Part shown: in pieces, positions 1 through 5,411 of the stretch | Layout of the letters: each line of letters opens with the position of its first letter | How positions within the stretch are numbered: position 1 is the first letter of the stretch | Assembly: GCA_945865355.1 (NCBI GenBank) | Contig: CAMBDN010000141.1 | Location: forward strand, 1 to 6,569 | DNA from: Legionella genomosp. 1 | GTDB lineage: Bacteria > Pseudomonadota > Gammaproteobacteria > Legionellales > Legionellaceae | DNA length: 6,569 nucleotides | Reading direction: 5' to 3' | Translations under genes and position numbers: made by a program | Notes under the pieces: model-generated | Told to the model about the DNA's origin: nothing | The model's input: only the letters and a program-made list of their open reading frames with translations | The model's database searches: none

Positions 1-484
1 CACGCTTTCCTTTGTTCAAAACTAATAACTGCCTGGAGCTTGTGGTATCAACCGCCAGAATTTGAGCCGCCATAGCTCTCATTTTTCCAGATGAGGAAGC
101 AGATAATAATTCTTTTAATTGGGAGTTTTCATTGCTAATCACTAACAACTGTTGCAGCTGGGCTTCGAGCATTGTTTGTTGATAACGTAGTTGCATATTT
201 TCATCAATTAGCGACTTCTTAGTACTAATTAATGAGCTCACCCAACCAATAACACGCACCGGATAATCAACCACATATTGCAAAGGTGAAATCAGCAGAG
301 AAAAACCAACACGCACATTATCAAGATAGCGGTAATGATAGTCAGCAATCATGAGAACCAAGGATATGGCTATCGCCAACACAAACCCGGTAGAAGAACG
401 TCTGTTTTTAGCAAAAAGTCTACTTTGATAATGGGTAGAGTGAGTTGAGTAATTTTCCGCTTTTGTATCAAACTGTGGCATCAT
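1..484 (-). CDS. mreC: Rod shape-determining protein MreC, N-terminal part (3' end outside window)
   Basis: MreC is an inner-membrane elongasome protein that links cytoplasmic MreB filaments to the periplasmic peptidoglycan synthases PBP2 and RodA. I translated 161 codons from this edge-truncated frame. They show a cytoplasmic N-terminus of about 30 residues, one membrane segment (about residues 33-48, GFVLAIAISLVLMIADY), and a periplasmic region with the MreC-like stretch SPLQYVVDYPVRVIGWVS. A heptad-rich coiled coil follows (about 83-128, with DENMQLRYQQ and NENSQLKELL). The first strand of the beta domain comes next (AAQILAVDTTSSRQLLVLNKG), matching E. coli MreC in order and spacing. The start is the first of two adjacent ATG codons, because GAGGA (495-499) lies 10 nt upstream of it. 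The gene follows mreB after 113 nt on the same strand, as in the usual mreBCD order. The C-terminal beta domains, and presumably mreD, lie beyond position 1. The N-terminal tail is about 15 residues longer than in E. coli. Confidence 0.95.
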   Translation of the reverse strand, partial: MMPQFDTKAENYSTHSTHYQSRLFAKNRRSSTGFVLAIAISLVLMIADYHYRYLDNVRVGFSLLISPLQYVVDYPVRVIGWVSSLISTKKSLIDENMQLRYQQTMLEAQLQQLLVISNENSQLKELLSASSSGKMRAMAAQILAVDTTSSRQLLVLNKGKR

Positions 485-518
485 TCTTTAACGTTCCTCA
501 GTCGAAAAAACCCAGTAA

Positions 519-566
519 TAACCAACACCAAAATGTTGCAGTTGCTTCGTTTTTGGTGAATGGTTA
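519..566 (-). promoter_or_regulatory. Stem-loop between mreB and mreC (14 bp, interrupted)
   Basis: On the plus strand TAACCA (519-524) and CACCAAAA (526-533) pair with TTTTGGTG (551-558) and TGGTTA (561-566). This gives 14 base pairs with a 1x2 internal bulge and a 17-nt loop. In the mreB-mreC transcript the structure starts 32 nt past the mreB stop and ends 35 nt before the mreC start. A run of six U lies 9 nt after the stem, too far for a canonical intrinsic terminator. It could be a weak attenuator, an RNase processing site, or a stabiliser of the mreB 3' end. The structure is read directly from the sequence; the role is inference. Confidence 0.6.
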
Positions 567-597
567 CGTCTGGAATCATTAGGATCGTGAGCGACCC

Positions 598-1635
598 TTA
601 TTCTGTTGAGAGGAAATCACCACCGCGTAAATCCATTGTTTCTAAAGCCTTACCACCACCACGCGCAACACATGTCAACGGATCCTCTGCTACTAACACC
701 GGCAAGCCGGTTTCTTCCATCAGCAACGTATCCATATTTTTCAACAATGCACCACCACCTGTCAAAACCATTCCTCTCTCAGCAATATCTGCTGCAAGTT
801 CCGGCGGTGCCAACTCAAGCGCGGCTCTAACAGCACCAACGATACCTGACAATGGTTCTTGAAGAGCTTCTAAAATTTCAGCACTTGTTAAAGTGAAACT
901 ACGAGGGACGCCCTCAGCTAGATTTCTACCACGAACTTCGATTTCAAAAAGATCACGGCTAGGAAATGCTGACCCAATCTCATGTTTGATACGCTCTGCT
1001 GTCGTTTCACCAATTAAGGTGCCATAGTTACGACGAACATAAGATACAATCGCATCATCAAATTTATCACCACCAATTCGTACAGATTGATGATACACAA
1101 TTCCACTTAAAGAAATAATCGCAACCTCTGTGGTACCACCACCGATATCAACAACCATCGAACCACTTGCTTCTTCAACTGGCATACCTGAACCCAAAGC
1201 AGCAGCCATCGGCTCTTCAATTAAAAAGACTTCTCTCGCACCAGCACCCATTGCTGACTCACGAATGGCCCGTCGTTCAACTTGTGTTGAACCGCAAGGA
1301 ACACACACTAAAACACGTGGACTTGGCCGTAAAAATCGGTTCTCATGAACTTTATGAATAAAGTACTGCAACATCTTTTCAGTAACAAAGAAGTCAGCGA
1401 TGACCCCATCTTTCATCGGTCTAATAGCATTGATATTACCAGGGGTTCTACCCAGCATACGTTTGGCTTCAACCCCGACTGCTGCCACCCTTTTTTGACC
1501 TGATTCATTTCGCAGAGCCACAACAGATGGCTCGTTTAACACGATCCCTTTGTCTCTGACATAAATTAGCGTATTCGCCGTTCCCAAATCAATCGATAGA
1601 TCGTTTGAGAACATTCCTCTGAGTTTTCTGAACAT
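598..1635 (-). CDS. mreB: Rod shape-determining protein MreB (bacterial actin)
   Basis: MreB is an actin-family ATPase that forms membrane-bound filaments and positions the lateral-wall peptidoglycan machinery. The 345-residue product is close in length to E. coli MreB (347) and similar throughout. It has the N-terminal amphipathic membrane anchor MFRKLRGMF, the phosphate-1 loop DLGTANT (16-22), and the catalytic region FLIEEPMAAA with Glu140. The phosphate-2 loop is DIGGGTTEV (163-171) and the adenine-binding GGGALLKNMD lies at about 293-302. The frame opens further upstream at a GTG (1644), but the only Shine-Dalgarno-like motif, GAGGT at 1646-1650, is 1 nt from that GTG and 10 nt from the ATG at 1635. 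The ATG start also matches the E. coli N-terminus. mreC follows on the same strand, and 222 nt of non-coding DNA upstream suggests the mre operon has its own promoter. No residue of the nucleotide site appears altered. Confidence 0.98.
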   Translation of the reverse strand: MFRKLRGMFSNDLSIDLGTANTLIYVRDKGIVLNEPSVVALRNESGQKRVAAVGVEAKRMLGRTPGNINAIRPMKDGVIADFFVTEKMLQYFIHKVHENRFLRPSPRVLVCVPCGSTQVERRAIRESAMGAGAREVFLIEEPMAAALGSGMPVEEASGSMVVDIGGGTTEVAIISLSGIVYHQSVRIGGDKFDDAIVSYVRRNYGTLIGETTAERIKHEIGSAFPSRDLFEIEVRGRNLAEGVPRSFTLTSAEILEALQEPLSGIVGAVRAALELAPPELAADIAERGMVLTGGGALLKNMDTLLMEETGLPVLVAEDPLTCVARGGGKALETMDLRGGDFLSTE

Positions 1636-1857
1636 GAGCCGCACTACCTCGTTCTTTTTTGCTGTGCACTTTAACCTAAATCTGGATAAAAATCGACAGA
1701 TCTTTAGAGTTTTTTATAACTATTTACCATGATTTTAAGCGTACAAGTTGCCATTGCACCTAAAATTTAGATGTCTTTACCCTTGAGCCGCACTGCGTGA
1801 AAAATAACTGATGATAATGGGTCGTTTTAGTTTTTAATAGTGCAATATGGGAGCCGC
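1636..1857 (-). promoter_or_regulatory. mreB upstream region, presumed mre promoter and leader
   Basis: This is the largest non-coding gap in the window (222 nt) and lies between the M20 peptidase stop and the mreB ATG. It is AT-rich towards mreB (around 1680-1735), as expected for a promoter and leader, and mreB is normally the first gene of its operon. I could not find a convincing -35/-10 pair at 16-18 nt spacing. TTGTAC (1742-1747) followed by TATAAA would need a 22-nt spacer. A 10-mer GAGCCGCACT occurs twice here (1636-1645 and 1785-1794), the first copy between the ribosome binding site and the ATG. No hairpin with a U-run follows the M20 stop codon, so read-through from upstream is possible. 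That a promoter lies here is inference from context. Confidence 0.35.
1646..1650 (-). promoter_or_regulatory. Ribosome binding site deciding the mreB start
   Basis: On the minus strand GAGGT lies 10 nt before ATG 1635, the same spacing as GAGGA before mreC. The alternative in-frame GTG at 1644 is almost in contact with the motif and so is an unlikely start. Confidence 0.7.
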
Positions 1858-3282
1858 TCAAATGACACCGGCTAAAGTCTGATAGTGCTCATAAAGAATG
1901 GAGGCGACACATGACGTTAGTTTTTTTACCATATCAAGGTGCAAAAACTCATTCGGTCCATGAGCATTGGAGTGTGGGCCTAAAACCCCGGTAATCACGA
2001 ATTGTGCTTCAGGAAATTTTTCACCCAGCATACTCATAAAAGGAATCGTACCCCCCTCCCCCATGTATACAGCTGGCTTTTGAAAAAAAAGCATGGATGC
2101 ATTGTCGTTAGCTTTCGCCAACCAATCTGCTAATACAGGAGCATGCCAACCCTTTGACCCATCACCAAGATGAAAAGAAACCTTCGCACCATAAGGAGGA
2201 TTATCGATCAACGCTTTGTGCAATGCCGTTGAGGCTTCTTTAGGACATACCGTAGGTGGTATGCGCATGGATAATTTCAATACGGTTTTTGGCCGAAGTA
2301 CATTCCCAGCATCAGCTATTGCCGGAAATCCTTCAGCGCCAGTGACGGTTAAAGCCGGACGCCAGGTGCGATTTAAAATCAATTGATGATGATCATTAAG
2401 CATTGGCTGCACACCCGGTTGAAATGGAAGTGTGGTATATACCTCGTCACCCAATACAGCTGCGCAATCAGCTGCCTCATGCATACGCTGCTCGGGGATT
2501 TCACAATGCAGCTGAGGTAATTTAATTTCCCCTGTCACTTCATCTTCAATTCGACTGATTAACTGCTTAGCGACCCGAAAACTATCAGCTACAATGCCAC
2601 TGGCATTGCCCGAATGAACCCCCTCACTAATCAGCTCTACAGATAATTCACCGACAATATTGCCGCGTAAAGATGTTGTCATCCACAACTGCTGATAATT
2701 ACCAGCACCCGAATCGAGGCAAATAACTAACGCAGGTTTTCCGATACGCTCTTTAAGTGCTTCAATATAATAAGGCAAATCAAAGCTGGCGCTTTCTTCA
2801 CAAGCCTCAATAATGATCACACACCGAGCATGTGGCAAGCCTTGTTCTTGTAAAGCACGAATCGCGGTGAGAGAGGCAAATGCAGCATAACCATCATCAG
2901 CAGCACCTCGACCATACAAGCATCCATCTTTCAATACCGGTAGCCATGGACCTAAGTCTTTATGCCAACCCGTCATTTCTGGTTGCTTATCTAAGTGACC
3001 ATAGAGCACGACGGTCTCATCAATCTGACCTGGAATGTCCATCAATAACAACGGGGTACGTCCTTCGAGCCGCACTATCTCCAACGCCATACCTTTAGGG
3101 GCATGCGCATAGCACCAATTTGCAATAAGGGAGGTTGCTTGCTCCATATAGCCATGTTCTTGCCATTTAGCATCAAAATGTGGTGATTTATTGGGTATTT
3201 TAATATAGTCACAAAGACTAGGAATAATTTCTTCCTGCCATTGACGAGCTACAAATTCAAACAGTTTGTGCGAATTAAACAT
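1858..3282 (-). CDS. M20-family zinc metallopeptidase (dipeptidase / deacylase type)
   Basis: This is a probable cytoplasmic di-zinc hydrolase of the M20/M28 fold, the superfamily of ArgE, DapE, carboxypeptidase G2 and carnosine dipeptidases. From the ATG chosen here it has 474 residues. Metal and catalytic motifs appear in the family order: YGHLDKQPE (His96, Asp98), YGRGAADDG (Asp129 as bridging ligand), EACEESAS (Glu162 general base, Glu163 ligand), CLDSGAG (Asp190), and HGPNEFL near the C-terminus (His441). The inserted lid/dimerisation domain runs from about 205 to 390 and carries GVHSGNASG with His223. There is no signal peptide. Length and the YGHLDKQPE and GGTIPFM signatures fit the carnosine-dipeptidase-like branch better than ArgE or DapE, but the substrate cannot be read from sequence. 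The ATG at 3282 overlaps the murG stop by 8 nt, which suggests translational coupling. Upstream GTG and TTG codons in the frame lack a ribosome binding site. All expected metal ligands are present. Confidence 0.9.
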   Translation of the reverse strand: MFNSHKLFEFVARQWQEEIIPSLCDYIKIPNKSPHFDAKWQEHGYMEQATSLIANWCYAHAPKGMALEIVRLEGRTPLLLMDIPGQIDETVVLYGHLDKQPEMTGWHKDLGPWLPVLKDGCLYGRGAADDGYAAFASLTAIRALQEQGLPHARCVIIIEACEESASFDLPYYIEALKERIGKPALVICLDSGAGNYQQLWMTTSLRGNIVGELSVELISEGVHSGNASGIVADSFRVAKQLISRIEDEVTGEIKLPQLHCEIPEQRMHEAADCAAVLGDEVYTTLPFQPGVQPMLNDHHQLILNRTWRPALTVTGAEGFPAIADAGNVLRPKTVLKLSMRIPPTVCPKEASTALHKALIDNPPYGAKVSFHLGDGSKGWHAPVLADWLAKANDNASMLFFQKPAVYMGEGGTIPFMSMLGEKFPEAQFVITGVLGPHSNAHGPNEFLHLDMVKKLTSCVASILYEHYQTLAGVI

Positions 3283-4348
3283 GTGCTTGCTCACTAATAA
3301 TTGCAATAATTTTCAGGGTGGCTGACTCAATAGCCAGCTCTTTTATTTTATGAATGATCTCAACACGATTTTTGGTAACCTCATCGACCGCTGCAAGCAG
3401 CTTTTTGGCCGTTAATGACTCCTCGTGAACCACAACGCTTATCCCTTGGTGCTGAAAATAATGCGCATTTTGCAACTGATCACCACGACTAACTTTTGCC
3501 GACAGCGGTACCAATATATGTGGCTTTGACAAGGCAAGTATTTCATACAACGCATTCGCACCTGCACGTGAAATAACGAGTTCACTTGCTGCAAAAAAAT
3601 CAGCCAACTCTTCATTCGCATACTCAAATTGACGGTAGTCAGCTCGATCTGCAAAGGAAGAATCAACCTTCCCCTTTCCACATAAATGGATAACTTGAAA
3701 TTGCTCACACAATTTATCAATTGCTTGCCGCACACCAATATTGAGTGCATTAGCACCCATACTTCCACCGACAACCAATAAGCAAGGTTTTTCAAAATTA
3801 AAACCACACCGTTTCAAGCCATTTTTAGCATTGCCTTCAAACAACTGTGGACGAATGGGTGTTCCGGTAACTTCAACTTTTTCAGGACGTTTAAAGTGCT
3901 TTTTACCCTCGGCAAATGTAATACAAATTTTATTAACAAAGGGAAAGCTCAAACGATTGGCAAGTCCAGGACTAATGTCAGACTCATGCGCTACAATTGG
4001 TATACGATTTAGCCACGCACCAACAACGACAGGAAAAGCAACGAAACCACCTTTGGAAAAGACAACATTCGGTTTCAATTTCCGTAACAGAAAAAATGAT
4101 TGTCCAACGCCCAGTACAATTCGGAACGGATCGAAAAAATTTTTCCAACTAAAATACCTGCGCAATTTACCACTGCTGACTTCATGATAGGGAATTTTAA
4201 TCGCTGTTATCATTGCTTTTTCAACCCCATCTGCTGAACCAACATAGTCTATCTGCCACCCCTTAGGTTGCAATTCGTTGATCAAAGCGATATTTGGTAC
4301 CACATGACCAGCTGTGCCACCACCGGTGAAAACAATTCTTGGGTTCAA
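3275..4348 (-). CDS. murG: MurG-type UDP-GlcNAc glycosyltransferase, MurG2-like
   Basis: MurG transfers GlcNAc from UDP-GlcNAc to lipid I, making lipid II at the inner face of the cytoplasmic membrane. The 357-residue product (E. coli MurG has 355) shows the glycine-rich acceptor loop FTGGGTAGHV (7-16, His15), SSGKLRRYF (58-66) and VFSKGGFV (96-103). It also shows HESD (121-124), the second-domain loop VGGSMGAN (193-200), and ISRAGANALYEI (259-270) with the UDP-GlcNAc-contacting Glu269. SRGDQLQNA (287-295) stands where E. coli has RQQYWNA. HESD replaces the usual HEQN, and a GDQ motif replaces the double Gln. These changes resemble the second MurG of Bacillus and Clostridium more than E. coli MurG. 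The start is uncertain: TTG 4348 has AAGAGGA 8 nt upstream, while ATG 4366 (363 residues) has no ribosome binding site. ftsW and murC are not adjacent. The true acceptor could be lipid I or another lipid-linked sugar. Confidence 0.88.
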   Translation of the reverse strand: MNPRIVFTGGGTAGHVVPNIALINELQPKGWQIDYVGSADGVEKAMITAIKIPYHEVSSGKLRRYFSWKNFFDPFRIVLGVGQSFFLLRKLKPNVVFSKGGFVAFPVVVGAWLNRIPIVAHESDISPGLANRLSFPFVNKICITFAEGKKHFKRPEKVEVTGTPIRPQLFEGNAKNGLKRCGFNFEKPCLLVVGGSMGANALNIGVRQAIDKLCEQFQVIHLCGKGKVDSSFADRADYRQFEYANEELADFFAASELVISRAGANALYEILALSKPHILVPLSAKVSRGDQLQNAHYFQHQGISVVVHEESLTAKKLLAAVDEVTKNRVEIIHKIKELAIESATLKIIAIISEQAHV

Positions 4349-4356
4349 TGGAAATA

Positions 4357-4363
4357 TCCTCTT
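4357..4363 (-). promoter_or_regulatory. Ribosome binding site favouring a TTG start for murG
   Basis: AAGAGGA on the minus strand is the strongest Shine-Dalgarno match near murG. Its GAGG core lies 9 nt from the in-frame TTG at 4348, giving an N-terminus MNPRIVFTGGG. The in-frame ATG at 4366 lies just upstream of this motif and has no purine-rich motif of its own in range. Confidence 0.55.
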
Positions 4364-4416
4364 CATTCTATGGATTGGGTTAGTAATTCGACTGCTTTTT
4401 CCTGATTCAAACGCAT
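4363..4416 (-). CDS. Possible 17-codon ORF coupled to murG, or relic of a gene end
   Basis: The frame reads MRLNQEKAVELLTQSIE and then TGA. An AGGA motif (4426-4429) lies 9 nt before the ATG. The stop overlaps an ATG at 4366 that is in frame with murG, forming an ATGA junction typical of coupled genes. The same frame stays open back to a stop at 4495-4497, so this could instead be the last codons of a former upstream gene interrupted by the palindromic element. I do not recognise the peptide. Such a short frame can occur by chance, so the call rests on the ribosome binding site and the overlap together. Confidence 0.25.
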   Translation of the reverse strand: MRLNQEKAVELLTQSIE

Positions 4417-4428
4417 TAGCCAACGTCC

Positions 4429-4484
4429 TGCGGAGATCCAGAAGCTTGGCAGGATGTCTGGATACCGCAAACAAGTTAAGGTAT
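4429..4484. repeat. Degenerate palindromic intergenic element, two overlapping inverted repeats
   Basis: Inverted repeat A pairs TGCGG (4429-4433) and ATCCAGA (4436-4442) with TCTGGAT (4457-4463) and CCGCA (4465-4469): 12 bp, a 2x1 internal loop and a 14-nt apical loop. Inverted repeat B pairs ATACC (4462-4466) with GGTAT (4480-4484). The two share 4462-4466, so they cannot form at once on one RNA. The core TCTGGATACCGC-AACAAGT resembles dispersed palindromic repeats of the type TGGATnCCGCGAACAAGTCGCGGnATGACGG, which I recall from several proteobacterial genomes, including intracellular ones. B looks like a decayed copy of that core. The pairings are seen in the sequence; membership of a repeat family is inferred. 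Confidence 0.5.
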
Positions 4485-4519
4485 GGAGGGGTTGTTAGCT
4501 CCGCTATCGTCCCTAATTA

Positions 4520-5356
4520 TTATGCGGTAATCAATAAACTTAAATCTATCGCCTGTATAGATTTTGTAATTGCACCTACAGAGATATAGTCTACACCCGT
4601 CGCGGCCACCGCTCCAATCGTCGCCAAATTAACACCACCAGATGCCTCCAGGTCACACTGACGGGGGTGATTCATGAGTACGGCTTCACTTAGCATTAGA
4701 TGGGTAAAATTATCTAATAAAATACGATCAGGCTTAGCTTTTAGCGCTTCACTGAGCTCTTCTAAGGTTTGAACCTCTACCTCAATCAATAAGTTACCCG
4801 ACGTTCTTTTTGCCATTGCAATGGCGTTGGTAATTGAACCACAAGCTCTTATATGATTCTCTTTGATTAAAAACGCGTCATACAAACCAAAGCGGTGGTT
4901 TATCCCACCGGCACACTTCACAGCATATTTTTGTGCCAATCGTAACCCAGGTAATGTTTTTCGCGTATCCAGTAGCTGAGTATTGTAACCTTTCAGTTGT
5001 TGCAAATAATGATAGGTTTGTGTTGCTGTTGCTGATAACGTTTGCAGCAAATTGAGGGCAGTACGCTCTGCAGTCAATATACTGCGTGCCGAACCTTGAA
5101 TGTAGCACAACGTCGTTGGCACCTCTTGCCAAGCGCCCTCCTCCACTAACCATCGAATTTCAACAGATTGATCGATTGTAGAAAATGCGCAATCTACCCA
5201 TGGGCGACCGCAAACCAACATGGGCTCACGAGAGATAATCATCGCATTGACACTTAAATCCTCTGATAAAAGAGCCGCTGTCACGTCACCAGAACCAACA
5301 TCTTCTGCTAGCGCCAATCGGACATCAGCAATAATGTCTGTTTTTTTAGGCAACAT
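4520..5356 (-). CDS. nadC: Nicotinate-nucleotide pyrophosphorylase (quinolinate phosphoribosyltransferase, carboxylating)
   Basis: NadC converts quinolinate and PRPP to nicotinate mononucleotide, CO2 and pyrophosphate in de novo NAD synthesis, in the cytoplasm. The 278-residue product spans the family's normal length. The N-terminal open-faced sandwich domain includes AEDVGSGDVTAALL (17-30), and AERTALNLLQTLS (96-108) leads into the barrel. Substrate-binding motifs are LDTRKTLPGLR (129-139), GGINHRFGLYD (150-160), LIKENH (163-168, Lys165), EVEV (192-195), LLDN (213-216), ASGGV (238-242) and ISVGAITK (258-265). The start is ATG 5356, with AAGG (5366-5369) 9 nt upstream. The frame remains open further upstream into the antiporter gene, but that extension has no homology I recognise and would read through a hairpin. 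The gene ends in tandem TAA TAA. It follows the antiporter by 55 nt. nadA and nadB are not in the window. Confidence 0.96.
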   Translation of the reverse strand: MLPKKTDIIADVRLALAEDVGSGDVTAALLSEDLSVNAMIISREPMLVCGRPWVDCAFSTIDQSVEIRWLVEEGAWQEVPTTLCYIQGSARSILTAERTALNLLQTLSATATQTYHYLQQLKGYNTQLLDTRKTLPGLRLAQKYAVKCAGGINHRFGLYDAFLIKENHIRACGSITNAIAMAKRTSGNLLIEVEVQTLEELSEALKAKPDRILLDNFTHLMLSEAVLMNHPRQCDLEASGGVNLATIGAVAATGVDYISVGAITKSIQAIDLSLLITA

Positions 5357-5384
5357 CTGTACGCACCTTGATCCATTGTTTATC

Positions 5385-5405
5385 CCTTCTCCATCTGGGA
5401 GAAAG
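5385..5405 (-). promoter_or_regulatory. Small stem-loop between antiporter gene and nadC
   Basis: On the minus strand CTTTCTCC, loop CAGAT, then GGAGAAGG form an 8-bp stem with one U-G wobble. It begins 6 nt after the antiporter stop and ends 28 nt before the nadC ATG. No U-run follows, so it is not a normal intrinsic terminator. It resembles the short CCTTCTCC...GGAGAAGG palindromes scattered between genes in some proteobacteria, and could protect the upstream mRNA end or be a REP-like relic. Confidence 0.4.
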
Positions 5406-5411
5406 TGAATA

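Noticed and set aside
560..862. 100-residue plus-strand frame antisense to the end of mreB
   Set aside because: Low-complexity Ser/Pro/Ala composition typical of an antisense shadow of a conserved gene; no ribosome binding site and no recognisable domain.
1636..1644. GTG start at 1644 extending MreB by three residues
   Set aside because: The GAGGT motif is only 1 nt from this GTG but 10 nt from ATG 1635, and the ATG gives the standard MreB N-terminus.
1742..1747. TTGTAC as the -35 box of an mreB promoter
   Set aside because: The best nearby -10-like hexamer (TATAAA) is 22 nt away, outside the normal 16-18 nt spacing; no better pair was found.
3439..4187. Frames of 122 residues (minus) and 148 residues (plus) inside murG
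   Set aside because: They overlap a clearly conserved murG frame and show no recognisable protein features, so they are out-of-frame shadows.
4367..4474. 36-residue N-terminal extension of MurG from a TTG at 4474
   Set aside because: It is encoded mostly by the palindromic element, has no counterpart in MurG proteins, and the glycine-rich loop should lie within about 10-15 residues of the start.
4495..4519. Intrinsic terminator after nadC
   Set aside because: Only short 3-4 bp inverted repeats are present after the tandem stop and no U-run follows.
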